Position numbers and translations under genes: made by a program. This document shows, piece after piece, positions 48,331-63,230 of a stretch of DNA of 64,000 bases. How positions within the stretch are numbered: position 1 is the first letter of the stretch; each line of letters begins with the position of its first letter. Source of the stretch: Lactuca virosa (lineage: Eukaryota; Streptophyta; Magnoliopsida; Asterales; Asteraceae); assembly GCA_928212115.1 (NCBI GenBank), contig CAKMRJ010004445.1, forward strand, positions 85,332,785 to 85,396,784, read 5' to 3'. Under the pieces are notes generated by a model that saw nothing but the letters and a program-made list of their open reading frames with translations, was not told where the DNA came from and searched no databases.

Positions 48331-48935
48331 CCCTTTTTACTAGTGAAATAACATGTAATATAGCAACATATATTTACATAATAATACACACCTTGCTCAG
48401 CAAGTTACAAGGTGTAAATGAAGCTGTTAACATTTTTCTAGTTTTAAACTTTTCTGTTCCTGATATTAGGAAATTATAGAAAAATCATCAAAGGTTGAAA
48501 TTAGAATCCGTAAATTCTGAGAGTTTAGAAAATGTGTCTAGTTTGTTCATAATTTTTATTATGATTTTTAGTGACTTCCAACTTGTGTGAAAATGTCCAT
48601 ATTCACAGACTGGTCCGAATTTGTTTATGTGATGATAGACAGTTTTGTAAAAACCACCATAAATTGTAGAAAAATCGTATGGACATGTGCAGGTAGTCAT
48701 TTTAAAGGATGAATTTACTTACCAAAAGTGGAGTAAGAACTCAAGAACAGCCCTTGAATCTTGAGTTTTTTGGAGAGAGGAAAAGAGAGAGAATGGGTTT
48801 ACTTTTTGGTAAGAAGTGAAAGTCTTAGTGGAGAAGGAAAGGTTTCTAGAATTTGATTAATGATAGAAGGTGGGGGAAACTTGTTGAAGAATAGTGAAAG
48901 GTACAATGAATAAGTGAGGGCTGATGTGAATAGTG
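47031..48935 (-). repeat. LTR-B tandem unit 2 (chimeric)
   Basis: About 1.9 kb. It shares the 13-bp deletion near 47345 with unit 3 and the double TA block and 365-bp deletion with unit 1. Confidence 0.9.
48202..48328. repeat. (TA)n microsatellite, two blocks
   Basis: Same arrangement as at 46301-46425. Confidence 0.96.
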
Positions 48936-50104
48936 ACATTGTTGTACGATTTACATGATTCCAAATAAATTACATCATGATGACAAAATGAGTTTTAAAC
49001 TTAACGCCTTAGCGTCCCGTCCTCAAAAGCAGTTGATTACATGTTCACTGATTTCCTGAGAATACAAGTAGTTTTGAAAGAGTGTCAACAATTAAGTTGG
49101 TGAGTTCATAAGAGTTTTATTTGAGAAAGATGTCGTTTTCCTTATGAAAGTGATAACGTGTGAATCCAGAAAATCCAATATTTTCTTTATAAAATGTGAA
49201 ATGAAAGCTTCTATGTTATGAAATAGTATACCCTAGAAAGACCTATAATTTCCAAGTGTATATAAGTTATATAAAATTTAAGTTAAATAAACCGTCGAAT
49301 ATAATGGGTCTGCCCTAGGCCCAAAACCAAACAAGGAACATGAAATAAGGCGGACCCACCAATCCTAAGTCGATCGCGACTAAATTTCTATATAACTGTA
49401 GCATATACACTTCGTAATTATAGTTAAAAACTAACAATTCTAGATGAGATGTAGTCTTAAAACCAAAGGCCGAAAACGTACTAGTGTTTTCTATGCTATT
49501 GGTAGTATATGAAAGTTTAAATCGACATAACTCGTTTAAGTGAATGAAATCCCCGTAAATCTTATGTTTTGTTAATACACATGTGAGTTATTATAACCAT
49601 GCTATGACCCGGGACGGCCTTGTACGCGACGTTCTTCAGCGTCGGAATGGTATGACATTTGTCACCCGTAGACCTCGAGGTCCTACTGTAGCTAACAGCA
49701 AGGTGCGAGAGTGTCAATCCCAATATAGATCTATACACAACTATCACGCTCTCCCTACAAGAGACTATGGTTACAATTACAGGACTTTAATGCGCTACTT
49801 TAAAAGTATCGTGAAGCGAATGTCTCACAAATTTATTCATTAACAGATTTACGTGTTTTGACTGAAAACCCTTTTTATATTGAACTGAAACATAAACTAT
49901 ACCTATTATAGTTTATCATAATGTTTGTCGTGATGAAAACCCTTTTTGTGTAAATGAAACATTTAGTAAAGAGTTTGTAGTGAAAATGAACCCTAAACTA
50001 TACCTATTATAGTTTATCAAAAAGTTTGTATGCAATGGAAATAAACTTTGTTTATTATAGATAATTACCATATTTGTAAAGGTAAAACCCCTTTTTGTTT
50101 TCTG

Positions 50105-50152
<48 letters not shown>

Positions 50153-51364
50153 CTTTTTACTAAGTGAAATAACATGTAATATAGCAACATATATTTACAT
50201 AATAATACACACCTTGCTCAGCAAGTTACAAGGTGTAAATGAAGCTGTTAACATTTTTCTAGTTTTAACTTTTCTGTTCCTGATATTAGGAAAATTATAG
50301 AAAAATCATCAAAGGTTGAAATTAGAATCCGTAAATTCTGAGAGTTTATAAAATGTGTCTAGTTTGTTCATAATTTTTATTATGATTTTTAGTGACTTCC
50401 AACTTGTGTGAAAATATCCATATTCACAGACTGGTCCGAATTTGTTTATGTAATGATAGGCAGTTTTGTAAAAACCACCATAAATTGTAGAAAAATCGTA
50501 TGGAGATGTGCAGGTAGTCATTTTAAAGGTATGAACCTGAGCTATTTTCACCTAATACAGTTTTGAAAACTAAAATGTTTAAGTTGTTCAAAACAGTCCG
50601 TGAATGGAGTTAAAATTTTCTGATGAAAGCTGTTGTATGAGTTTAGTTGTGTTCTTGGTGTTTTAACTTGTATCCCCCCCCCCCCCCCCCAATAAAACTT
50701 AAGAAAAACATGAAAATATAGGGGTATGAACTCACCTTGAGTGGTTTCAGTAGATGGATGATGAAGAAAAGAGTTTCAAGTCAAGAACACTTGCGAGATG
50801 CTTGAAGATTCGAAGATCTAGCAACAAATATGATGATATTTGTGTGAGAAATTCATGACTTGAGTGAAGAAGTGTAAGATAATCAAGTGAAGGATGAATT
50901 TACTTACCAAAAGTGGAGTAAGAACTCAAGAACAGCCCTTGAATCTCGAGTTTTTGGAGAGAGGAAAAGAGAGAGAAATGGGTTTACTTTTTGGTAAGAA
51001 GTGAAGTCTTAGTGGAGAAGGAAAGGTTTCTAGAATTTGATTAATGATAGAAGGTGGGGAAACTTGTTGAAGAATAGTGAAAGGTACAATGAATAAGTGA
51101 GGGCTGATGTGAATAGTGACATAAAGCAGGAATAGTGCCCTGAAAGTGTCATAACTTTATGGGAAAAGTCAATGGGCACCTTTATGTACTTGCCTTTGTC
51201 CTTAAGAAATGTGGGGATTTTTAATATAAAAAACCTTAGAATATCCATATTTTATGATCTTGGAAGGTTAATAATAATAAAATATGGCTTTATACGAAAA
51301 TTCCGTGCGAAAATCATCGAAAACGGGCTTAAAACGAAGTCGGGGTCGAAAACCGGGTGAAAAT
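48936..51364 (-). repeat. LTR-B tandem unit 3
   Basis: It has the 13-bp deletion, a single TA block (50106-50151) and the 365-bp segment absent in units 1 and 2. It includes a 16-C run near 50674. Confidence 0.9.
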
Positions 51365-52282
51365 ATGGCTGACGACTCCACCCTTCGATCACGGTTGCCC
51401 AACGGGGAACAGGTTTGATGTAAGTGAAACGGTTTGCAGGAACCCTGGCTATATACGGAGGGTTGATGAGCTCCAGCCCCTCTTCCGGCTCTTCCCCTTC
51501 GTCTTCTTCAGGATCCTCTTCAGGGTTCTCCCCGATCCAATCACCATTTTCCTGGTTAGGAAGAATAGGGGTCTCCTGGTAGTTGAGCTCCCGCCATGTT
51601 ATCCGTGCGAGAATGGGGTAGAAGAGATTATTAATAGACGTCTAATCCTACAATTACTTATAGGGGTGATCCTCATTAGTCACTTCTATAATCACATAGT
51701 GCATACCAGTTATACATAATCTGAGATCGAATAGACCTTCGAATAAATGACTCTACTCTAAATCCACAACCAAACAAGGAACAGGAAGTAAAGCAATAGT
51801 CATAGATTCTGAGTCTATAATATCTTTAATTATATATAACCTTAGCGTATGCACTCAGTCATAAGTTAGTTATAGTACCACAAAATACTCCTATAGTATT
51901 TTAAATGTTTGTCTTATGTTCTCAATGTTTCTTTGTAGATAGAGTTGGTAAGTTTTTAGACTTGTTGCAACACCACAACCATTCTCGGGCATATGCTAAT
52001 CACTTCTGGGATAGACATAGTTGATCAGGCTATGTCATTCCCAGACCTGACTACACATCCCCAAGCCTACTTGTGACATTCAACAATCACCGCTTTTGTT
52101 CTGTTCTAGTATGATACTGACCTAGTATGTATACATGTATGTATACTTTTAGTAAAATACTTGATATATTTTAAAAAGTATAACTCTTGGTCAGAGTGTT
52201 TTTGTCCCATTATATTTATAGTTGTATATCTTATGTGGTTTGATATACTTAGTTCACTATAAACAATGCTCTGATAATAATC
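51365..52282 (-). repeat. Partial internal region 2 (ORF0 N-terminus, leader, altered primer site)
   Basis: It is about 99% identical to 44107-45022. It begins inside ORF0 (GCTGACGACTCC at 51368), includes the ORF0 start (51598), the leader motif (51766) and the same altered primer site. No gag or pol is present. Confidence 0.92.
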
Positions 52283-55620
<3,338 letters not shown>

Positions 55621-56156
55621 GTTATAAAAACTCACACAAAACAACAACGACTCTTTAAGTTTACGTAAAAGTATTTCTTCAAAACGGTTTTATATACATG
55701 ATTAAAACTGTGTAATACTATTTTAAGTATGGTTAATACTTATACATCACGGTCTTGGTACATATAAGACTACAATACATTTTATGGAAAATATAGGATT
55801 TTCTGGTAAGACAAACGCTATTACTTTACAAAGAGAGGTTTATATATTACAAACGTTTATGAACTCACCAACTTAATTGTTGACACTCTTTTCAAATAAC
55901 TTGTATTCTCAGGAAATCAATTAAGTAGGTAATCACGGGCTTTTGAAGATGAGGCGTTAAAGCGTCTAAACAAATCTTTTGATAACATATTATAATTATC
56001 TTTTGAAACATGTAACGCATACAAATGATGTAACCTTTTCAATTATATATATGTTGGTTGTATTGCTTTGATCATTTATACTCAACTGTTATGATACTAT
56101 ACATGATAGTCACCCGCCCCTGGACGTTTCCGCCATTCTGGTTTGGGGGTGTGACA
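55621..56156 (+). repeat. Plus-strand gypsy 3' LTR, second part
   Basis: It continues the LTR broken at 16253 and ends CTGGTTTGGGGGTGTGACA. Aligned with the reverse complement of LTR-C, the two parts are contiguous (GGTCAT...GTTATAA(A/T)AACTCACA). Its first 5 bases are the right copy of the target duplication. Confidence 0.82.
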
Positions 56157-56332
56157 CAAGGTCTTTCCTTGTAAACAAATTGTGTTTCTTTGATCTACAT
56201 TACATACTGCTTTGGTCTAAAAATAATTTAACTAAAATGGACCAAAGTATATGAAAGGCTGTGATGTTCAATATAGAGCGAATAAGTAATGTGAATCAAA
56301 GCAACACAAATTGTTTACAAGGAAGGCCCTTG
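56157..56332. repeat. 176-bp fold-back (MITE-like) sequence
   Basis: 47-bp terminal inverted repeats (56157-56203 and 56286-56332) match at about 40 positions, starting CAAGG. An inner pair CTTTGGTC/GACCAAAG lies at about 56210-56247. No coding sequence. No clear target duplication. It could be a MITE or part of the G3 LTR that forms a hairpin. Confidence 0.7.
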
Positions 56333-56932
56333 ATCCTTGTTAGGATCTCCGACATAAAACCTTGGGAGGTGATAATGATCACCTACCTTGATGTTTTTAT
56401 TGAATGAAATGAAAATTACAAAGAAAATGGAATGAGTATGATTTCAAGTGATAGTGTCCTTCCAGAAAATCATGTGTAGTGTGTATTCTTGGTGTTCTTG
56501 GTGATCTAACACCGATTAGGTGTTTTCATGGATCAAATCAAGGGAAAAGGCTAGTTAAGGTCAAGTATTAGCTAATCAAAGAAGGAATCACTCACTTGGT
56601 TGAAGATTGAAGTGAAACTTTGGATGATACTTGAGAGAAAACGAGTTCTACCCTTGAAGAAGTGGAAAAAGTGTTCAAAATGACTAAGTGTTGAATATAT
56701 AGGTGGGAGTGTGCGGCTGGGATGGGTGTGTGGCCGCACACACCTTGTGTTGGTGTGTTTGGCTTATTTGCAAGGTGTTACACTCACAAAACTCATCCCA
56801 CGACTCATACCCTGATTATACTAGGTTTTAAACACTCTAATTGACTCTAAACAGTGCTAGAAAATAGCAAAAACGAGTCTGACCTTCCTTGATTTGAATA
56901 AGTGTATAAGATAAAATTTTCGGATTGTCACA
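56333..56932 (-). repeat. G3 3' LTR, start portion
   Basis: The minus strand begins TGTGACAATCCGAAAATTTT at 56932 after the polypurine tract. It includes the palindromic GTGTGCGGCCACACAC (near 56730). The LTR end seen at 63231 is not found on this side. Confidence 0.75.
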
Positions 56933-56944
56933 TCATCCCCCCGT
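56933..56944 (-). other. G3 polypurine tract
   Basis: The minus strand reads ACGGGGGGATGA against the LTR start. Confidence 0.9.
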
Positions 56945-56999
56945 TAGAGAGAATTTCGTCCCGAAATTAGAGTTTAAGCAATTAAGTTATTACAAATAA

Positions 57000-57791
57000 C
57001 TAAGTAAGAAGATGAGGATATTTCAGTTTCATTTGATCCTCACGCTCCCAAGTGAATTCAGGTCCTCGCTTGGCATTCCAGCGAACCTTCACTATCGGGA
57101 TGCGGCTTTGCTTTGTTTGCTTGACCTCTCGGTTCATGATTTCTACAGGTTCTTCCACGAAGTTGAGGCTCTCGTTGATTTCGATCTCGTCGAGTGGGAT
57201 TACAAGAGTCTCGTCGGACAGACACTTTTTCAAGTTTGAGACGTGGAAAGTAGAATGTACGTTATTGAGTTCACGAGGTAAGTTAAGTTTGTAAGCTACA
57301 GGGCCGATTCTAGCGAGAATCTCAAAAGGTCCTATGTACCTTGGATTTAGCTTTCCACGATTTCCGAAGCGTATCAAGCCTTTCCAGGGTGAGACCTTCA
57401 ATAGAACACGGTCGCCCACCTGGAATTCCAATGGTTTCCTTCGTTTATCTGCGTAGCTTTTCTGTCGGTCTCTAAAGGCTTTCAATCGTTCACGAATCTG
57501 AACGATCTTCTCTGTCGTTTCCCATATGATTTCCGGACCCGTGAGAGTGCTTTCAGGAGCTCGTCCTTTAGCTAACTGGGTATCACCCACCTCAGCCCAG
57601 CACAGAGGGGATCTGCACTTTCGGCCATAGAGGGCCTCGAATGGAGCAGCCTTTATGCTCGTGTGATAACTGTTGTTGTAGGAAAATTCGACAAGGGGTA
57701 AATGAGTATCTCATGCTTTCCCAAAGTCGATCACACAGGCTCGCAACATATCCTCCAAGGTTTGGATAGTCCTCTCACTTTGTCCTTCGGT
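57000..57791 (-). pseudogene. pol: G3 pol: integrase C-terminus and chromodomain
   Basis: It continues the integrase after the stop at 57792. It contains YGRKCRSPLCWAEVG, the GPY/F-type block NPRYIGPFEILARIGPVAYK (57270-57340), then the chromodomain VKVRWNAKRGPEFTWERED near the end. TGA at 57711-57713 interrupts it where the family has Trp. The last 196 codons are open. In this clade the C-terminal region binds DNA and chromatin during integration. Confidence 0.9.
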
Positions 57792-58964
57792 CTATGGATG
57801 GTAGGTTGTACTCATGTCCAGCCTAGTTCCTAGGGAACTTTTTAGCGACTGCCAGAACCTCGAAGTGAATCTGCTATCTCTGTCCAAGATAATGGATATG
57901 GGAACACCGTGCAGTCGTACAATCTCCCGTATGTAAGTTCTTGTAAGCTTCTCCATCTTGTCTGTTTCTTTGATAGGCAGGAAGTGTGCTGACTTGGTCA
58001 ATCTATCGACGATGACCCATATGGTATCAAGTCCACCCGTTGTCTTGGGCAACTTGGTTATGAAGTCCATAGTGATCCGCTCCCACTTCCATTCTGGTAT
58101 CTCCGGCTGTTGTAGAAGACCGGAGGGTTTCTGGTATTCGACCTTGACCTTGGCGCAAGTAAGGCATTTACTCACGAAGGTAGCAATTTCTGCTTTCATG
58201 TTAGGCCACCAGTAAAGCTTTTTAAGATCCAGATACATCTTATCTGAACCTGGGTGGACGGAATAACAAGTGTTGTGCGCCTCTGTCATGACCAAGTCTC
58301 TGAAACCACCATGTTTCGGTGTCCAGATCCGATCCATGAGATATAAGGCTCCGCCACCTTTGACTTCCAAGTTCTTATCCATCCCTCTCAGGGATTCACT
58401 CGCCGCATTTTCAGGTTTCAAAGCATCGAGCTGAGCCTCCTTAATTTGCGTGGACAAGTGTGAATGGATAGTCATAGTCAATGATTTGACTCTACGACCA
58501 AAGTATTCTTTCGGACTTAGGGCGTCAGCTACTACTTTGGCTTTGCTGGGATGATAGCGAATTTCACATTCGTAATCACTGAGTAGCTCGACCCACCGTC
58601 GTTGTCTCATGTTGAGCTCCTTCTGGTCGAATATATGTTGTAGGCTTTTGTGGTCTGTAAAGATAGTGCTTTTGGTACCATACAGGTAGTGTCTCCAGAT
58701 CTTCAGAGCAAACACAACTGCTGCTAACTCAAGATCGTGGGTAGTGTAGTTGACCTCGTGTGTCTTCAGCTGTCTCGAGGCATAGGCGATGACCTTACCT
58801 CGTTGCATCAGAACACAGCCGAGCCCTTGATTCGATGCATCGCAATAGACAACGAAGTCTTCTATCCCTTCGGGGAGGGATAGTATTGGCGCGGTGCACA
58901 AGGCTCGCTTTAGCGTTTGGAACGTTCTTTCCTGCTTCTCTTCCCAGTGAAAGGCCACGCCTTT
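57792..58964 (-). pseudogene. pol: G3 pol: RNase H and integrase core
   Basis: 388 codons open between two in-frame TAG stops. RNase H shows VVYCDASNQGLGCVL, LELAAVVFALKIWRHYL and TDHKSLQHIF. The integrase zinc region has H...H and CLTCAKVK. The core has TMDFITKLP, IWVIVDRLTKSAHF and ILDRDSRF. Both bounding stops are TAG at sites where relatives usually have Gln, consistent with C-to-T change. Confidence 0.93.
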
Positions 58965-59410
58965 CTAGGTCAGTGTTGTAAGAGGTTTTGCAATGCGGGA
59001 GAAGTTCTGAATGAACCTGCGATAGTAGCCAGCGAGACCTAGAAATTGACGAATTTCTGTAGGCATCTTCGGTGCTGACCAGTTCTCAATGGCTTTGATT
59101 TTGGAAGGGTCCACGTGTATTCCCTTTTCGCTGACCACGTGCCCTAAGAATTCGGCTCGTCGGATCCAAAATTCACATTTCGAGAACTTTGCATAGAGTT
59201 TCTCCGAACGCAGAGTTTCTAATACTTGTCGCAGTTGTTGACTATGCTCCTCCTTACTACGAGAGTAGATAAGTATGTCATCGATGAAGACGATGACGAA
59301 CTGATCCAAGTAAGGACGACACACCCTATTCATTAAATCCATGAATATTGCGGGCGCGTTTGTTAATCCGAACGGCATCACTACGAATTCGTAGTACCCA
59401 TAACGAGTTG
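58965..59410 (-). pseudogene. pol: G3 pol: RT second half
   Basis: It starts MPFGLTNAPAIFMDLMNRV, has the catalytic FIDDILIYS (59270-59290), LYAKFSKCEFW and FLGHVVSEKGI, and ends GLAGYYRRFIQNFS before TAG at 58965-58967. A one-base frameshift near 59410 separates it from the first half of RT. Confidence 0.94.
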
Positions 59411-61513
59411 GAAGGCTGTCTTCGGAACATCCTCCCCTAGCACTCGTAGCTGGTGATATCCGGATCTTAAGTCGATTTTTGAAAATAGGTTCGCCCCTTG
59501 AAGTTGGTCAAATAAATCGCCAATACGAGGCAGAGGATAATGATTTTTGACGGTCAGTTTGTTGAGCTCCCTGTAGTCAATGCACATACGAAACGATCCG
59601 TCTTTCTTCTTGACGAACAAGACTGGAGCTCCCCAGGGTGAGAAGCTTGGTCTTATAAAGCCCTTGCTGAGCAGTTCGTTAAGTTGACAGGACAGTTCTT
59701 GCATCTCTGCAGGTGCTAGACGATAGGGCGATTTGGCTACGGGGGTAGCCCCTGGAACTAAGTCGATTCTGAACTCGACTTGACGTTGCGGAGGTAATCC
59801 TAGGAGTTCTTCTGGAAATATGTCGGGAAAGTCGCGTACTACTGGAATGTTCTTAATGTCTTTAGTTTCTTGGCTCACATCGACCACATGAGCAAGGAAT
59901 GCACGACATTCCTTTCGCAAGAATTTCTGGGCTTGAATGCTCGAGATGATACGAAGGTTCGTGCCGGGTTTGTCGCCATAAACTACTAGAGTTTCGCCAG
60001 ACGGCAGATTAAGGCGAACTGCCTTTTCATAACACATGATGTCGGCACGATGAAGACTCAACCAATCCATGCCGATAATGACGTCGAAACTTTTAATTGA
60101 GACCGGCATGAGATCGATCGAAAAGGAATGGCTATCTAGTGTTAGGGTACACCCTATGAATATACTGCTAGTGCTCTCCGTCTTTCCATTAGCCATTTCT
60201 ACAGTGAATGGTTCTTTAAGTGCTCGTGATTTTTGCTTAAGTAAATGAGCAAATTTTTGGTTCACGAAACTCGTCTCCGCTCCACTATCAAACATAATGC
60301 ATGCATAAGAGTTATCGAGGAGAAACGTACCAGTGACCACTATGGGGTCGGCAACCGCTTCCTCGTGGCCTATGGCCCAAACTCTTCCCACTCTACCGGC
60401 ATTCCCTGCCTTTGGGCAGTCCCTCTTGTAGTGGCCCATCTCGCCACAACTGTAGCAAGCTTGGCCCATACCAGCGCCGGGGACTTGGTTGAGTGGCCTC
60501 GCCGGAGCTTTGCAGAAACGGACGGTGTGCCCCTTCCTGTTGCAGTTCGAACACTGCATTTCCCGGTAGGCTCCTGTGTGGTGGAAGTTGCATTTGTTGC
60601 ACTTAGGCAAACTTGCAGCGTACTGCTTTACCGGAGCAGCAGCGGCAGGTGCTATCGCAGCATGAACTGCCACGACCTGCTGCTTTTTGGCAGCCTTCTT
60701 CTTCTTTTTGTCATCCCAGAACTTCCGCTTGGAATCAGCGGTTCTGGCGGGTTCTGAGATGGCCAGGGTTGTTGTTGCGGCCGGGGTACGAACCCCATGG
60801 TCTATAAGTCGTTGTGCCAATCGCTTGGCACTATCGAATGTAGTGGGGGTTGAAGCCAAAACATTTCCCTGGAATGGAGGTACCAACCCCCATATGTATC
60901 TTTCAATCTTCTTTCCCTCTGTATGAACCATGTTGGGACAGAGGGCCACCAGCTCACAGAACCTGGCGGTGTAGGAGACTATGTCGGAGCCCTTCATGGT
61001 TAGGCTCCACAGTTCCTCCTCTAGCTTTTGGATTTCGCCCCTCGGGCAGTATTCTTCAATCATCAGCTCTCTCAGAGCTTCCCAGCCCATAGCATTAGCC
61101 ACCACTAGAGATAGTGACTTGACAAGGCTATTCCACCATGTCAGGGCTTTATCCTCAAAGGTGCAAGCAGCGAACTTGACCTTGCTCCCTTCTGGACAGG
61201 AGCAGATTTCGAAAACCGATTCGGTCTTCTCGAACCATTGCGAGAGGGCAATGACTCCGCCAGTCCCTCTAAAGGACTTGGGCTTGCAGTTGGTGAAGTC
61301 CTTGTAGGAGCAGTCTCTCAAGAGCACAGGGATTTCACCATGAGTGGATTGAACAGGGGTTCCTCCTCCAGTGGAACCAGAAGAGTGATATTGAGCCATG
61401 GTTGTAGCCACAGCCACAACTACAGCAGCATTCAGAGTTGCCGTATCGATTTGAGGAGCAGGTGGTGTTGCAGTTATCTGAGGATCGCGTCTTGTTAATC
61501 GGCGTGGAGGCAT
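59381..61513 (-). pseudogene. gag-pol: G3 gag, protease and RT first half, one open frame
   Basis: 710 codons open, starting MPPRRLTRRD. Residues 75-240 are the retrotransposon Gag capsid domain (SQWFEKTESVFEI, WWNSL, ARFCELVALCPNMV). Residues 321-334 (CSNCNRKGHTVRFC) and 353-366 (CYSCGEMGHYKRDC) are zinc knuckles. Protease is centred on Asp409-Ser-Gly with MDWLSLHRADI downstream. RT starts with SPWGAPVLFVKKKDG, the RMCIDYRELN motif and KIDLRSGYHQL. The frame shifts just after TAF near 59410 and stops. Gag and pol are in one frame, as is common in chromoviruses. Confidence 0.95.
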
Positions 61514-61895
61514 CTTTCAACTGTAAGTTTAGAAAAGATGAAGATATTGATACGAATTTAATAGGAAAATTGATGAGAATGACTCATGAACTAACTCTCC
61601 ATAGCCCAACAGCACAATTGAATAGCACGATTGAATATAGATCTAGTACTAACAGATGATAGCATTTGGATAATCAATTCCATGAGATTAGATATCTGTC
61701 AATGAACTGGAATTACAGATGTAACAAGTTCGGGAAAATGACCTAGAAGTAGGCCTTACATCATCCAAGATGGGAAAATTTTGACAGAACTACGACCTAA
61801 TCAAGACCTAACAGGTCTAAGATTTACAAAGGTGGGAGATTAGACTAGACTTTTTACATAACTATGTTATATCCAAAATAGAAGTCGATGAGACT
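61514..61895. other. Non-coding gap between ORF0 and gag in G3
   Basis: I see nothing recognisable in these 382 bases. Confidence 0.5.
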
Positions 61896-62519
61896 CTATC
61901 GACGACGAGAACTACTAGAGTGAGTTCTTGACTCCGACAGAAGACGTTCTATGTCCCTCACGCGCCTATCGGATCTTGCTTGCTGAGCTCGAAGTTCCCT
62001 GACTTCAGCTTCGGTTTCAGCAAGTTCCCTCTGCAGAGCTGCATTGCGGACCTGAGTCCTTTCATGAGCAGCCTCTAACTAGCGAATGCAGACTGTGTTA
62101 ACGCCAGAGTTGGCGTCAATCTCCACGACTCGGTCGATAGCTGCTCGACCTTGCTCGGTGTTCCGAGAAATCCTTCGAACCATGATGGGTAGGACCCTGT
62201 CAGCTGAACCTCCGTCGGTGAGTTTGTAAAAGCTTCTGTCTCCATTGTAGGGCATGGGTTGGCCCTGTTCCTGACTCCTTCTGTTCAAGTTTGTGGCCCA
62301 CAGAGGTGTGAGTCCTTGAAATGTTGGACGAGGGTTCGGGTTTTGAGCAGCTGGAGGTAGGTTGTTGACTTCTGGTTCTGAGTCAGAACCATCAGAAAAG
62401 CCTTCAGCTTCGTGATCATCCAATGGGATTGGGTGATCATCTTCTGGCTCTTCTTCAAGCCATCCTGCATTGCCGTGGTTGGGGTAGTACGGGTCTCCGG
62501 GAAGATGGAATCCAGCCAT
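61896..62519 (-). pseudogene. G3 ORF0 upstream of gag (one internal stop)
   Basis: 207 codons from MAGFHLPGDPYYP, with a single TAG at 62079-62081 inside. The first part is acidic and Pro-rich. The middle has SADRVLPIMVRR. After the stop the same frame continues as a heptad-rich coiled coil (LQRELAETEAEVRELRAQQA) and a Ser/Arg tail. A homologue lies at 43726-44337. It is not Gag and matches no family I recognise. The coiled coil suggests self-association. Confidence 0.75.
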
Positions 62520-63213
62520 GATATCTACGCGAGAAAGGGGGTATAAGATATAACTAAATAGACGATCTAATTAGATAAGTATAAGATGATCTTTATCAGT
62601 TGCTCCAATACTTATTTAGTACATACCAGTTATATGTAATCAAAATAGAATAGACCTTCGAATAGGTGACCCTAACTCTAAATCCACAACCAAACAAGGA
62701 ACAGGAAGTAAAGCAAAGATCACAGATTCTAAGTCTATGACAGCCTAGTACATATAACCTTAGTGTATCCACTTAACAACTATTGACATACTAATAGAGA
62801 CCTTTTTAGTTCTCAGATAAGTAATTATAGTAACACAAAATACTCCTATAGTATTTTAAGTTTATGTTCTGTTCTATTGTTTTCATTGTAGTAGTGTTGG
62901 TAAGTTTTTAGACTTGTTGCAACCTCACAACCACACTTAGGCACATGCTAGTCACTCCTCGGATAATATAGTTGATCAGGCTATATCTTCCCAGGGTTGA
63001 CCATATGTCTCTAAGTCTAATTGTGTTGCCCAACAATCGTAATACTTTTGTTCTGTCCTAGTGACACTGGTTTTAGTATGAATGCAGGTATGTATACTTG
63101 GTTAAATATTTTATTATTTTAAAAGTATAACTCTTTATCAGAGTATTTTAATGCCGCTGTGTTTATAGTTCGTATATCTTTTATGGGTTGATACACTCGA
63201 TTCACTATAGACA
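62520..63213 (-). other. G3 leader
   Basis: Non-coding leader between the primer site and ORF0, with one ACAACCAAACAAGGAACA motif (62696). Its general sequence resembles the leaders at 44338 and 51600. Confidence 0.6.
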
Positions 63214-63214
63214 A

Positions 63215-63228
63215 TGCTCTGATACCAA
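63215..63228 (-). other. G3 primer binding site
   Basis: The minus strand reads TTGGTATCAGAGCA, two bases after the LTR end; it is complementary to Met-tRNA. Confidence 0.93.
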
Positions 63229-63230
63229 TC

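Larger units (their letters stand above)
45023..51364 (-). repeat. LTR-B, expanded by a three-unit tandem duplication and truncated
   Basis: It starts like LTR-C (TGTCACACCCCCAAACC). At 47031 and 48936 it jumps back to the position ACATTGTTGTACG, so most of the LTR is repeated. It breaks at about 51364 after GAAAACCGGGTGAAAAT, where an internal-region sequence begins; the last 730 bp or so of the LTR (element-sense start) are missing. Confidence 0.88.
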
